From assembly GCF_011355085.1 (NCBI RefSeq), contig NZ_VXCP01000045.1, forward strand, positions 16,539 through 80,538: 64,000 nt of DNA, written 5' to 3'. This document shows, one piece after another, positions 42,385-51,186 of the stretch; the stretch's first letter is position 1; every line of letters begins with the position of its first letter. The translations under genes and the position numbers were made by a program. The stretch comes from Pseudomonas akapageensis. GTDB lineage: Bacteria > Pseudomonadota > Gammaproteobacteria > Pseudomonadales > Pseudomonadaceae. The notes under the pieces are model-generated. The model did no database searches, was not told where the DNA came from, and saw nothing but the letters and a program-made list of their open reading frames with translations.

Positions 42385-42999
42385 TCAGGAAATGATGGCC
42401 GAGAGTTCACCAAGCTCTTTGAGCAGGGCTGGATCCGGGCTTGCGACCACATCATTCTGAATCTGATAAATCACCGACTTGAGCAATTCGGTCTGATTCA
42501 TGTGAGTGTTGTTGATCAACGCGTTCAGATCATTGGCAATGCGCGGTGAGACTTTCATCGAGAGACGACGTCGACAGACGCCGCGTGGTTCCATGAAACG
42601 ATCCTGGGCATCCTTGTGGGCCAGTTGCAGCAGCGCTTTTGCTGCAGTGTCGCGGGCCAGGCGATTGAAGAAAAATGCCAGGATGACCTTGCGCATCTGG
42701 CTGCTGCCGCTCTGATCGATGGTGTGAATAGCCATGTCCAGCATGTCGATGTAAACCGCAGGAAGATTCGCATCAATTGCGATCAGTTCCTTCTGGCGGG
42801 CGTCTCGGATGGCAGGTGTGGATTGAGCAGGAATCGAGACCACCTGACTGCAGGTATCGCACACACCGACCAAAATCGCTTTGGCCATGCCTTTTCCGTC
42901 ACTAAAAGGAACATCCCGTCGCAGGAACGTCGTCGTGACCGGCTTCTTGCAGTGAGTGCAGAGCGCTTTTCCGTGATCGCCTTCCTGGTAGAACTTCAT
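42385..42999 (-). CDS. Zinc-finger plus ribbon-helix-helix-like protein, candidate antitoxin (204 aa)
   Basis: N-terminus resembles the YgiT-type zinc finger of MqsA: CTHCKK at residues 14-19 and CDTC at about 47-50, with an RRDVP and G-rich stretch between and VSIPAQS after. A middle helical region follows, and the C-terminal part (LSMKVSPRIANDLNALINNT, then HMNQTELLKSVIYQIQND) has the strand-helix-helix look of a ribbon-helix-helix DNA-binding domain. It starts six bases after the 103-residue gene stops, on the same strand. Toxin-first order and zinc-finger antitoxin parallel mqsRA. Function is inferred from architecture only. Confidence 0.65.
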   Translation of the reverse strand: MKFYQEGDHGKALCTHCKKPVTTTFLRRDVPFSDGKGMAKAILVGVCDTCSQVVSIPAQSTPAIRDARQKELIAIDANLPAVYIDMLDMAIHTIDQSGSSQMRKVILAFFFNRLARDTAAKALLQLAHKDAQDRFMEPRGVCRRRLSMKVSPRIANDLNALINNTHMNQTELLKSVIYQIQNDVVASPDPALLKELGELSAIIS

Positions 43000-43005
43000 G
43001 ACGGG

Positions 43006-43308
43006 TTACCTATGGACACTGATGAACCAGGTGTCTGGCTCCAGGAAAAAGAACTTCACATACCAACCTTTGGTGATGATCACATGCACAATAATCGAGC
43101 GATCGACATGGTGGGGTGAGCACCTGTGCTGGGCACCGTTACTGTGCCTGAGTAACGCGGCCAGTTGATGAGGTGTGATTTCTCCGGTTGCCAACAGATT
43201 CTTCACGTCGATGTCATTGCGCGCTTCATGCTGGAAGTCACCGGCAAGCAGAGCGTTGATCACCTTGAACCTGGCGTCCTTGAATCCATATCCGGCTTTC
43301 AACCTCAT
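43006..43308 (-). CDS. Candidate MqsR-like toxin partner (about 100 aa)
   Basis: Small protein with no family I can name securely. Its C-terminal half (SIIVHVIITKG, then WYVKFFFLEPDTWFISVHR) has the strand pattern of MqsR/RelE-fold mRNA interferases, where a YIKF...ISF strand pair ends the protein. The N-terminal half is helical (KVINALLAGDFQHEARNDID). Possible starts are ATG 43308, GTG 43314 and TTG 43317; the ATG is used here though no good ribosome site fits any of them. A palindrome lies right at the 5' end. It may instead be an unrelated accessory protein. Confidence 0.6.
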   Translation of the reverse strand: MRLKAGYGFKDARFKVINALLAGDFQHEARNDIDVKNLLATGEITPHQLAALLRHSNGAQHRCSPHHVDRSIIVHVIITKGWYVKFFFLEPDTWFISVHR

Positions 43309-43319
43309 CTCCACCAATC

Positions 43320-43337
43320 ATACGAATAATTTCGTAT
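43320..43337. promoter_or_regulatory. Palindromic operator candidate of the MqsRA-like pair
   Basis: ATACGAA-TAAT-TTCGTAT, perfect 7-bp arms, immediately upstream of the candidate toxin start. Position and symmetry suit autorepression by a dimeric antitoxin. The region is much more AT-rich than the surroundings. Confidence 0.6.
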
Positions 43338-43478
43338 AAAGCAAGTGAGAAGATAGGCTTACTCACTTGCTCGTGTCATGGAGATGAAAGCTACCGGGTA
43401 AGCCAGGAAAATCTGCCGGCGAGGAGGCGTGCAGGAAGTCAGTGATTTCCGAAATATTCGAGAAATTTTGAGTTGGAA

Positions 43479-43590
43479 CTCGTTCCCACGCTCTGCGTGG
43501 GAATGCAGAGCCAGACGCTCCGGCGTCGAGCTATTGGAATGCGACGCAGAGCGTCGCCGGACACATTCCCACGCGGAGCGTGGGAACGAG
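43479..43590. repeat. Mosaic inverted repeat element (CTCGTTCCCACGC...)
   Basis: Begins CTCGTTCCCACGCTCTGCGT and ends with its imperfect complement GGAGCGTGGGAACGAG. Inside are further stems: GACGCTCCGGCGTC and GACGCAGAGCGTC. The terminal stem is shared with 60776-60810 and, shorter, with 21464-21482. It behaves as a dispersed non-coding repeat in accessory DNA. Confidence 0.75.
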
Positions 43591-43604
43591 GCGTACGAGG
43601 CGTT

Positions 43605-43883
43605 TCACGCAAACAGCGACTGTGCTGGTGGGCTTGAAGTCATCCGTCCCAGAATGGTGACGCCCTCATCGTCAACCTCAATCGCCTGATTGAGATACTT
43701 GGCCCGATCCGGCGTAAAGATCACGACCATCCCGGTCCGGCTGCAGGTGAGGGTGTATTCCTGGCTGGTATCGATCGACAAATCTTCACCCCGCAGGCCT
43801 TGCCATTGGGCGAGGTAATTGAGCGCGCCGAATTTTTCCTGCTTTTTCAACGTGCGGTCCACACCGCCTTTCCAGCCGAGCAC
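43605..43883 (-). CDS. Hypothetical protein, probably 5'-truncated (92 aa)
   Basis: No recognised family. The reading frame stays open upstream of the GTG at 43883 for about 20 more codons (to roughly 43945) with plausible protein sequence (CFYQIHAQFPVLGW) but no start codon and no ribosome site. This suggests a gene whose 5' end was lost. The visible part is soluble and mixed in composition (LTCSRTGMVVIFTPDRAKYL). The flanking mosaic repeat and AT-rich upstream DNA support a rearranged accessory locus. It may be a remnant rather than an expressed gene. Confidence 0.4.
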   Translation of the reverse strand: MLGWKGGVDRTLKKQEKFGALNYLAQWQGLRGEDLSIDTSQEYTLTCSRTGMVVIFTPDRAKYLNQAIEVDDEGVTILGRMTSSPPAQSLFA

Positions 43884-44021
43884 CGGAAATTGGGCATGGA
43901 TCTGGTAAAAGCAGCGTGATTTTAATCTATAAAAATCAATTGGTTATATTTTGTTTGATGAGAGCGGGTCTTGCCGGATCGCCGGACCGCCGCGATGGAC
44001 GGCGCAGCCGTCCCAAGACAG

Positions 44022-44327
44022 TCAAACACTCAAGAAAACGTCATACAAATCCACGTTTTCTTCTTTCTCCAACAGAAACCCATCATCCTCGGCATAGTAC
44101 TTGGCCTTTTCCGGATGCTCGCCGGCAAAGCGCTTGACCGCCTCGATGGAGTCCCAGACGGTGATCAGCAAAAAGTGGCTGACCGCACCCTCATCGCGAC
44201 GGGTGAAATACACATTCGACAACCCTGCGACCGAACCATAGTCAGGCGCAGCGCGCACTCTCATGAATTGTTCGTACTGCTCGGCATCCTCGCGTTTCGT
44301 TCTTCCGTGCCAGAGTCGGACGATCAT
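44022..44327 (-). CDS. Antibiotic-biosynthesis-monooxygenase (ABM) domain protein (101 aa)
   Basis: Small ferredoxin-like dimeric alpha/beta protein. MIVRLWHGRTKREDAEQYEQ, then GLSNVYFTRRDEGAVSHFLL and VWDSIEAVKRFAGEHPEKAK follow the ABM pattern (strand-helix-strand with a conserved W-D-S/S-hydrophobic-A...F). Members include HmoA-like haem or quinol-acting enzymes and many of unknown function. ATG 44327 is the natural start. The histidine kinase stop codon is only 32 bases upstream on the same strand, so it could be co-transcribed with the two-component genes. Confidence 0.82.
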   Translation of the reverse strand: MIVRLWHGRTKREDAEQYEQFMRVRAAPDYGSVAGLSNVYFTRRDEGAVSHFLLITVWDSIEAVKRFAGEHPEKAKYYAEDDGFLLEKEENVDLYDVFLSV

Positions 44328-44359
44328 CGTTCACCTCGCTTGCGCGTCTCGGGCTGTGT

Positions 44360-45751
44360 TTACACCAACGCCTTGCTCTGCCGGCAATCGAGCACCAGGC
44401 ACGCGCCACCCAGTTCACTGCTGGCCACCTTCAGATCAAATCCATGCAGGCTGGCGATCGCTGCCACGATCGACAAGCCCAGGCCGAAGCCGTTCTGTTG
44501 CTGACCATTTTCGGCCCGATAGAAGCGCTTGAAAACAGCTTCATGTTCGGACTCGGGGATGCCGGGGCCGCTGTCGTGCAGTTCGATGCGGGTACCGCCT
44601 TGCTGGTTGCTTGCGCGCAGGATCACCCGGCCACCGGGCGGGGTGAATTTGATGGCGTTGCTCAGCAGGTTGCCGATGGCTTCGAAGAGCAGGGCGCGGT
44701 CGCCGTAGAGCACAGGAAGTTCGTCCGGGGTTTGCAATTGCAGGGTGATCAAGCCTTCTTCGGCCAGCGGCAGGTAGAAGTCGTGCAATTCACCCAGCAA
44801 GGGCAAGGGGTCGAGTTGGAGGAAGCCGGCGCGGCGCTGGTGGTCTTCCAGTTCGGAGATACGCAGCAGGCCGCGAAAGCGCGCCATCAGGGTGTCGGTT
44901 TCATCGATGGCCTGGTCCAGTTGCTGGCTCAGGGCCGAGTCCTGCGGGGCTTGTTGCTGGATGCGGTAAAGCTGTGCGCGCAGGCGGGTCAGCGGCGTGC
45001 GCAGGTCGTGGGCGATGTTGTCGCAGACGCCTTTGACTTCCATCATCAACCGCTCGATCCGTTCGAGCATGGCATTGACGATGGCCGCCAGCATGTCCAA
45101 CTCGTCGCGGCGGTTGGCCAGGGGCAGGCGCCGGGTCAGGTCGCCGGCGACAATGGCCTCGGCGCTGGCCTGGATCGCTCGAATTCGCCGCAGCGGGCGC
45201 CGCCGCAGCAAGTACCAGCCGGCGATGCCGGGGATGATGGTCAGCGACACGCCCCAGAGCAACGCATGCAGGATGATGCGGGTCACCGCGAACAACGAGC
45301 CGTTGTCGCGCACCAGCACCAGCCAGCGCCCATCCTGGGTGCGCTGGGCGACCGCGTCACAGCTGTCCTGGGGCAATTGCGGGTCGTTGGAGTCGATGCA
45401 GTCGGGCAGTTCGTGGATATGCCCATTGAGGTCCAGCTGGGGAGGGATCTGCCGGATCTGTCCGGCGAGATGCCGGAACTGATTGTCGAACAGCCCGTAG
45501 GCGTCGAAAGCGCGGGGGTCGAAGCTCTGGCTCGCGGCGAGGGCGGCGTCGAGTTGCGCGCCTTGCATGTTCGAGAACAGGTGCTGGCGCTGCAGCAGCG
45601 AATGTCGCGCCAGCTTGTTCAGGTAGTCCGAGACTTCAAAATAAAGCGCACCCATCAGGATGCTGCTCCAGGCCACGAAGAGAAAACTGTAAAGCGCCAG
45701 CAACCGGCTGGTGGACGAATGCCAGCCCTTAGAGGGGTTCGGCAATGACAT
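44360..45751 (-). CDS. Membrane sensor histidine kinase (463 aa)
   Basis: Two-component sensor. TM1 about 15-38, a periplasmic sensor of about 115 residues with a Cys pair (PDCID and QDSCDAV), TM2 about 155-182, HAMP about 183-236, H-box NIAHDLRTPLTRLR with phosphorylated His248, N-box NLLSNAIKF, and G-boxes DSGPGIPE and NGFGLGLSIVAAIA. The ATG overlaps the response regulator gene by 23 bases. The signal is unknown. Kinases of this OmpR-partner class often sense metals or envelope stress. Confidence 0.93.
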   Translation of the reverse strand: MSLPNPSKGWHSSTSRLLALYSFLFVAWSSILMGALYFEVSDYLNKLARHSLLQRQHLFSNMQGAQLDAALAASQSFDPRAFDAYGLFDNQFRHLAGQIRQIPPQLDLNGHIHELPDCIDSNDPQLPQDSCDAVAQRTQDGRWLVLVRDNGSLFAVTRIILHALLWGVSLTIIPGIAGWYLLRRRPLRRIRAIQASAEAIVAGDLTRRLPLANRRDELDMLAAIVNAMLERIERLMMEVKGVCDNIAHDLRTPLTRLRAQLYRIQQQAPQDSALSQQLDQAIDETDTLMARFRGLLRISELEDHQRRAGFLQLDPLPLLGELHDFYLPLAEEGLITLQLQTPDELPVLYGDRALLFEAIGNLLSNAIKFTPPGGRVILRASNQQGGTRIELHDSGPGIPESEHEAVFKRFYRAENGQQQNGFGLGLSIVAAIASLHGFDLKVASSELGGACLVLDCRQSKALV

Positions 45752-46412
45752 AGCCGGAGCCCCTTACGGTACGAATCAGGGGCTGCTGGCCGGTGGCGTC
45801 GATTTTCTTGCGCAGGCGTCCGATGTGCACGTCGATCAGGTTGGTGCCCGGGTCGAAGTGATAGCCCCAGACTTCCTCGAAGATCATCATCCGCGTGAGC
45901 ACCTGGCCGGCGTTGCGCATCAGGAAGGCCAGCAGCTTGTATTCGGTGGGCAACAAGTTGAGCGTCTGATCGCCACGCCGGGCTTCGTGGGTGATCAGGT
46001 CCAGTTCCAGGTCGGCGATTTTCAGGGCCGTGCTCTGCACGGTTCCCGGGTTGTGGCGGCGCAGCAGCACTTCCACGCGCGCGGCCATTTCGTCCGAGGC
46101 GAAGGGCTTGGTCAGGTAGTCGTCGCCGCCGGCGCGCAGGCCGCGCACGCGCTCGTCCACATCGGACAGGGCGCTGATCATCAATATCGGCGTGGACACG
46201 CCGATATTGCGCAAGGTGGTGACGATGGTCAGGCCGTCGAGCTCGGGCAGCATGCGGTCCAGGGTGATCACGTCATAGTTGCCGCCAATGGCCTTGGCCA
46301 GGCCTTCACGGCCATTGGCGACCCAGTCCACGTCCAGGCCGTGGCTGCTGAGCTCGGCAACGATTTCCTGTGCGGTGACGGCATCGTCTTCGATTGTCAG
46401 TACGCGGTTCAT
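45729..46412 (-). CDS. OmpR/PhoB-family response regulator (227 aa)
   Basis: Receiver domain with acidic pair in RVLTIEDDAVTAQE, phospho-acceptor Asp52 (ITLDRMLPELDG) and Lys in LTKPF; C-terminal winged helix with LLPTEYKLLAFLMRNAGQVL, DVHIGRLRKKID and IRTVRGSGYVI. It precedes and overlaps its kinase gene. The adjacent large NEL protein gene upstream is on the same strand with a 73-base gap, so the pair could be regulated by or with that region, but no operator was recognised. Confidence 0.94.
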   Translation of the reverse strand: MNRVLTIEDDAVTAQEIVAELSSHGLDVDWVANGREGLAKAIGGNYDVITLDRMLPELDGLTIVTTLRNIGVSTPILMISALSDVDERVRGLRAGGDDYLTKPFASDEMAARVEVLLRRHNPGTVQSTALKIADLELDLITHEARRGDQTLNLLPTEYKLLAFLMRNAGQVLTRMMIFEEVWGYHFDPGTNLIDVHIGRLRKKIDATGQQPLIRTVRGSGYVIAEPL

Positions 46413-46485
46413 GGGGGCACCTGTGGCAGCGGATCGAGTCGCTGCATTGTGCCAAGAATAAGCCGATGGCTTTCTAAAGAAAAAT

Positions 46486-49400
46486 TCATCTGCTTTCGGG
46501 CGCCTGTTCGTGCTCGGTCAAGCGTTTGATCAATGCGCGCTTGGCCTCCTCACGCGCCTTTCCCAAATCCCGGTAGCGTTGATCAAATTCGGCGCTGGTG
46601 AGATCGTCCTGTTGCTCCAGCAGTACGCTTTCACGCACTCGAAAAGGCTGCTCGGTGGTGGCGAAATCGATGGCGTATTTCTTCTCCAGGAACTCGATCC
46701 AGAAATCGCGCTCGGCAATGAAATCCTGCAGCTGCGCAGGTTCAGCGGTCAGGACCTCCTCGTAGGCGGCATCGAGATCTGCAGCAGAGATCCCGGCAAT
46801 CGCTTCGTAGCGCATCGACCTGGGTTGCCCGGGTAACGCCAGCCGGTTGGCCAATCCCGTACGATAAGCAAGACTGACCTCTATTTCATCGACAGCGGGC
46901 ACGCCCGCGATGACAGGGCGGGCGGCGATGTCCCGGCGGGCAATCTGCTCCAGTTTCTCCAGGCGAAACAGTCCATGGGCAATGACCAGCAGTGCGCTTG
47001 AGTCCTTTGATTCAAGGGCCTCGCAGAGTGCGTGGAACACCAGCGTCTTGACTTCCAGGGCGCTGAAATTCAGCAGAACGCTGTCCGAGCAACTTCGAGG
47101 GCTGGCTGCCAGCTCGAACAGAACCTTGCGCAACTTCGAGTTTGCAGAGGCTTTGTCGATGACTTCCCAGACGCGTCGCGTCAGGTCTTCACGGACTAAC
47201 TGGAAGTCCGAGGTCGTGGTCAAGTCGCCGAACAGGCGCATGAAGTCCTGTGATCCAGGTTCCGCTGCCAGGCGTTTCCAGCGGTCCTGTCGTCGTGCCC
47301 ACTGTGGATCATTGGGCTCGGGCAACCAGTACGCGCGCGCCGATTCGGGCGAGGGGTTATGGCGGTGGCCCCTGAAACCCACGCCGGTCCGCGCCTGGTA
47401 ATCGGTGAGTCTTTCCAGCGAGGTGTCGGATAGCGGGTTGTCGTGCAGAACAATCTGCTGCACCTGGCGAGGGTCCGCGCTGAACAAGGTGTCGGGAAGT
47501 TCCCGAATCAGGTTATCGCGCAGGTCGACACTGACTAGGTCCAGGCGACTGAGCAAACCGGTGGGCAGGCGATCGATCCGGGTACCACGCAAACGCAGGA
47601 TACGTAACAAATTGAGGTGGCTCACGTCCGGTACTTCACCAATGGGATTGAGGCTCAGGTTGAGCTCTTCGAGTCGACTGAGCCTGCTCAACGTGACGAT
47701 ATCCGCACTGTTCAGGCGAATTTGATTGGCTTGCAGGTTCAGCCCTCTGAGTTCGGTCATAAGCCCAATCATCGTTGGTAACGCGGTGAGTTCATTGTTG
47801 CTCAGATCCAGCCATTGAATACGGCTGAAGCACTGCATGAACCCCTGCGGGACATCACGCAGATTTGCATTGTGCAGATTCAGGTCGACGACATGGCTGA
47901 AGTCAGTCCCCGCCGGAAATTCTGGCAGTTGCCCGATCTGACTGCCTTCCAGGCTCAACCGATAGCCCAACAGGCTGCCGTCGGGGCGATCCAGGCGAGG
48001 GACCTGACGCCGCCAACAGCGCCTGAGCGTGTTGCCGACTTGTACGCGTTCAGGCATCTGTAGTGATGACGAAGCGACTGCTTCGTGCTCCCACCGGCTC
48101 AGTACCTTGTCGAGACGTTCGAATTCATGCTGACGACGCAGCAACGCCGTCCTTGCATTGGTCCCCCCAATGCGCAGTGATCTCAGCAGGTTATCGATCT
48201 GATTATCGGAAAAGTCCGGGTACAGTCGACGAGCCTGATCGACCAGCGACGTCCTGTTCGGCGTGGGGGCTCCACGGCCGCTCAAGGGGTAGCCAAGCTG
48301 ACTGTCGCTCAGGCGCCGTGGTGCGTTGAACCAGCCGCGTTCTGCTGCCTGCCCCAGCATTTGTGCGGCTTGCCGGCGGTCTTCGGCCGCCAGCTGCGCC
48401 AGCGCCAGGCGCAGGTCATCCGCGGTTTCGGTGTCGGCAAGGACCACCGAGCCCAACAGGCTGGCGTACAGCCCATCGGGTCCGTCCATGGAAAACGTGA
48501 GAGGTTGCCTATCGGCACCGAAGGCCTGATACACAGCGCCGTTCTTGACCACAACGGGGCGCCAGGTGGCCGAGACATCGCCGATGCTGTCGATCAGCGT
48601 GCCGTCGAAGGATTGCTCGCGCACCTCGATCCAGGTGTTGCCTTCCCAGTCCGGCAGCTTATCAAGCAGGTGCAGCGCGAGTTTCTCGGTGTCCGGATTG
48701 CTCACCGAGTCGAGGTAGAACCCTTCAATGGCTCGATTGAGGCGGATTTCACGCAGGTGCTCTTGTGCCGCTTCGGCCATGCGCAGTGGTACGCGTAGCT
48801 CGGTGGTCAAGCGGACGCGTTCGGCTTCGGTGGCGGTTTCGATCAATTGCCTGGCCACGGGCAATGGCAGTCCCGGGAAGTCGCGGCACAGGGTCGCTTC
48901 GGCCCCTGGGGCTGGTTGGTTGCGTGCTTTATACAGGCTGTCGAACAGCGTTGGACGTAGTACCTTGGCGCGCGCGGTAATGTCCCGTACGGTCAAAGGA
49001 TGCGGCTCATTCGTGCCTTCTGTGGACCCTGGGGCAGACTGCTGTGCATCGAGCACATCCCAGATATTGCTGAGCACACTGTCCGTGCGGATGTTGGCCA
49101 AAAGGCTTTCGGCACTGAGCGTCGGATTCGATGTCTCCAGCTGTTGGATGAAGCGATTGACCTGTCGATCCAGCTGCAAACGCGAGATCGTGTCGAGCAA
49201 AGCACCTGGAGGCTTCGCATTACAGAGATGAATTTGCCGAAGCGCGGTCTCATCCAGCCCCGTCACGGCCAGTGCCTGGTCGATAGACTCATTGTCAAGC
49301 GTCGCAAAACCAGTGCCCAGGCGTCGGAACAAGTAGTGGCTGCCTTGCCATTGCAGAGGGTTCTCAAGGACTGCCCGCCAGGCACCGGCACCGTTGTGCT

Positions 49401-51117
49401 CAAGTACGGGTGCATAGGCCTGCGCCCTGGCCGGGTGGCGGATACGCCATTTGCCCAGGTTTTCTTCGAAATAGACCGAATAGGTTTTACCGTCCATTTG
49501 TACATAGTGCTGGGAGCCAAGGTCGAGCAGGCCTTGCTCGCTTTCACTCGCTTCGGCAATCAGTGCCGGATCAACCTGGTAGGGTGCCAGGTCGAGGTGC
49601 CACAAGCGGCTCTGGCCCTCAGCGAGTTCAATTGGCAGCAACTCCTCGAAAAACCGTGAAGTGGCTGCCGTCGCCACACCGATCAATCCACCCAGGGCCA
49701 CAACCTCCGCCACGCCGGTCAAGCGAGCAAGCGCTTCGTGTCGGTGCCCGTCCTGCCAGTCCTCGTAGCCGTGGTACACCTCACGCATCAGCTCGAATAC
49801 GGTCACTCCCAGCACGATCTCCGCCAGGCCCGGGACGAAGAATGACGCCGCACTCAACAGGTTCAGGCCTACCGTCTGCGCTTGCTGACGTTTTTTCTGC
49901 AGGGTCTTGAGGTCTTCGTCTGCCGTCGGCACGGCCAGGAAGCGAGCATCGACCATGATTTTTTCCAGCGACAACCTGACCATTTCGTCGAACGTGTCGC
50001 CAGTAATGGCGTATGTACCCAAACGCAAAGAGGCCTTTTCCTTGAGCGCCTGTTCCAATTCCGGCAAAAAGCTCGGCATGTCTTTGCGCTGTACGAAGCG
50101 ATAGAAAAAGCGTCGATAGTCCGCTTGCTCGAGACGCTCCTTCAGGTCGAGTTCGCAAGCATCCCAGGTGGCGAAGGTCTTGAGCGGAGAAAGCGGATCA
50201 TCCGGGATGTACATGACCAGCGTTGAAAGCCGGTACTGCTGCTGGGCATAGAGGTCAAAGGTGCCTGTGGGTGTCCATGTCTCGAACAGCATGATGTTCG
50301 ACAGCGGCTCTCCCAGCATGCTCAGGCGCTTGTGGCGAACCACGAGCCCGTCCAGGGTCACATCGGCATTCAGCTCGGTGGTCTCAAGCAACATTCGATA
50401 CACCGGCCCGGGTATCTGCTGCTTGATGACCGCGATGTACGCCGCCACGGCCAGGTCATGGCGCATGCTGTCCTTGAGAACCGAGCGGACGCGCGCCTGC
50501 GCTTGAACTGCCGTTTCATGTGCACTGGCAGCCGGGTTGAAAACGGCATTCAAGTGCGCCTGATACTTGGCCCCCAGGTCCAGTGAACGGCACAGGTCGA
50601 CGAATTGTTCGGGTTGGATCTGAACAGGCAATGGACGGTTATCGCTGCGCCCCAGGCGGCGCCACTCGGTAGCGCTCCAGGAACTGTCTTCCCGGGCTTC
50701 GAAATTATGCAACGCCGCTTGCAGCAGAGATTGTTTGAAGCTCTCGCTGCGATAATCACGATTGCCCACCGGGTGGAGATCCTTGACCACAAATGTCCTG
50801 CCCTGCAGGTAGTAGTCGCTGTAGATATTCAGCCCGTCTCCGAACTGCTTGCGCAACGCCTCGGTCAGGAGAGGTGCGGCGAATTCATGGATGCCACGCA
50901 GCCCCTTGAGCAATTGACGTACCTTGTTTTGACTCTGATGACTCAAAAGCAGGCTGTCGCTCAAGGCTTTCACTGCTGCCGGGTCGGCTGAGGTCAACCA
51001 GGCGGGCAGGTTCTGTCGCATCAAACGGTCATTGAAGGCCCCCGCAGATTCATCCTGCGGTACTGAGCCCGGAGAGTTGTCGGTTTGGGTCTGTACAAGC
51101 TTTGTCGAGTCGAACAT
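46486..51117 (-). CDS. Leucine-rich-repeat protein with NEL-type E3 ubiquitin ligase domain (1543 aa)
   Basis: Very large predicted effector. The first 1000 residues resemble the DUF6543/dermonecrotic-toxin-type region of Pseudomonas proteins and include two hydrophobic stretches (about 412-440 and 465-487) that could insert in membranes. Leucine-rich repeats occupy about 1045-1240 (LDLSNNELTALP, LNLSLNPIGEVP, VDLRDNLIRELP). The C-terminal domain matches the NEL family of IpaH/SspH ligases, with candidate nucleophile Cys1343 in SCSDSVLLNFSALE, aligned with the C-x-D motif. No Sec signal is seen, so delivery would need a type III, type VI or other route. No secretion genes are present in the window. 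Confidence 0.85.
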   Translation of the reverse strand: MFDSTKLVQTQTDNSPGSVPQDESAGAFNDRLMRQNLPAWLTSADPAAVKALSDSLLLSHQSQNKVRQLLKGLRGIHEFAAPLLTEALRKQFGDGLNIYSDYYLQGRTFVVKDLHPVGNRDYRSESFKQSLLQAALHNFEAREDSSWSATEWRRLGRSDNRPLPVQIQPEQFVDLCRSLDLGAKYQAHLNAVFNPAASAHETAVQAQARVRSVLKDSMRHDLAVAAYIAVIKQQIPGPVYRMLLETTELNADVTLDGLVVRHKRLSMLGEPLSNIMLFETWTPTGTFDLYAQQQYRLSTLVMYIPDDPLSPLKTFATWDACELDLKERLEQADYRRFFYRFVQRKDMPSFLPELEQALKEKASLRLGTYAITGDTFDEMVRLSLEKIMVDARFLAVPTADEDLKTLQKKRQQAQTVGLNLLSAASFFVPGLAEIVLGVTVFELMREVYHGYEDWQDGHRHEALARLTGVAEVVALGGLIGVATAATSRFFEELLPIELAEGQSRLWHLDLAPYQVDPALIAEASESEQGLLDLGSQHYVQMDGKTYSVYFEENLGKWRIRHPARAQAYAPVLEHNGAGAWRAVLENPLQWQGSHYLFRRLGTGFATLDNESIDQALAVTGLDETALRQIHLCNAKPPGALLDTISRLQLDRQVNRFIQQLETSNPTLSAESLLANIRTDSVLSNIWDVLDAQQSAPGSTEGTNEPHPLTVRDITARAKVLRPTLFDSLYKARNQPAPGAEATLCRDFPGLPLPVARQLIETATEAERVRLTTELRVPLRMAEAAQEHLREIRLNRAIEGFYLDSVSNPDTEKLALHLLDKLPDWEGNTWIEVREQSFDGTLIDSIGDVSATWRPVVVKNGAVYQAFGADRQPLTFSMDGPDGLYASLLGSVVLADTETADDLRLALAQLAAEDRRQAAQMLGQAAERGWFNAPRRLSDSQLGYPLSGRGAPTPNRTSLVDQARRLYPDFSDNQIDNLLRSLRIGGTNARTALLRRQHEFERLDKVLSRWEHEAVASSSLQMPERVQVGNTLRRCWRRQVPRLDRPDGSLLGYRLSLEGSQIGQLPEFPAGTDFSHVVDLNLHNANLRDVPQGFMQCFSRIQWLDLSNNELTALPTMIGLMTELRGLNLQANQIRLNSADIVTLSRLSRLEELNLSLNPIGEVPDVSHLNLLRILRLRGTRIDRLPTGLLSRLDLVSVDLRDNLIRELPDTLFSADPRQVQQIVLHDNPLSDTSLERLTDYQARTGVGFRGHRHNPSPESARAYWLPEPNDPQWARRQDRWKRLAAEPGSQDFMRLFGDLTTTSDFQLVREDLTRRVWEVIDKASANSKLRKVLFELAASPRSCSDSVLLNFSALEVKTLVFHALCEALESKDSSALLVIAHGLFRLEKLEQIARRDIAARPVIAGVPAVDEIEVSLAYRTGLANRLALPGQPRSMRYEAIAGISAADLDAAYEEVLTAEPAQLQDFIAERDFWIEFLEKKYAIDFATTEQPFRVRESVLLEQQDDLTSAEFDQRYRDLGKAREEAKRALIKRLTEHEQAPESR

Positions 51118-51122
51118 AAGGC

Positions 51123-51145
51123 CGCTCCGTCATGTTTATGGAGCG
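51123..51145. promoter_or_regulatory. Small inverted repeat in the 5' region of the NEL-protein gene
   Basis: CGCTCC (51123-51128) and GGAGCG (51140-51145) flank an 11-base loop just upstream of the ATG at 51117. On the minus-strand mRNA the stem would include purines that could serve as the ribosome site, so it may affect translation. This is suggestive only. Confidence 0.35.
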
Positions 51146-51186
51146 ACCAGCGTAAATTCATGTGTCCAGACAAAACCTATAACTAT

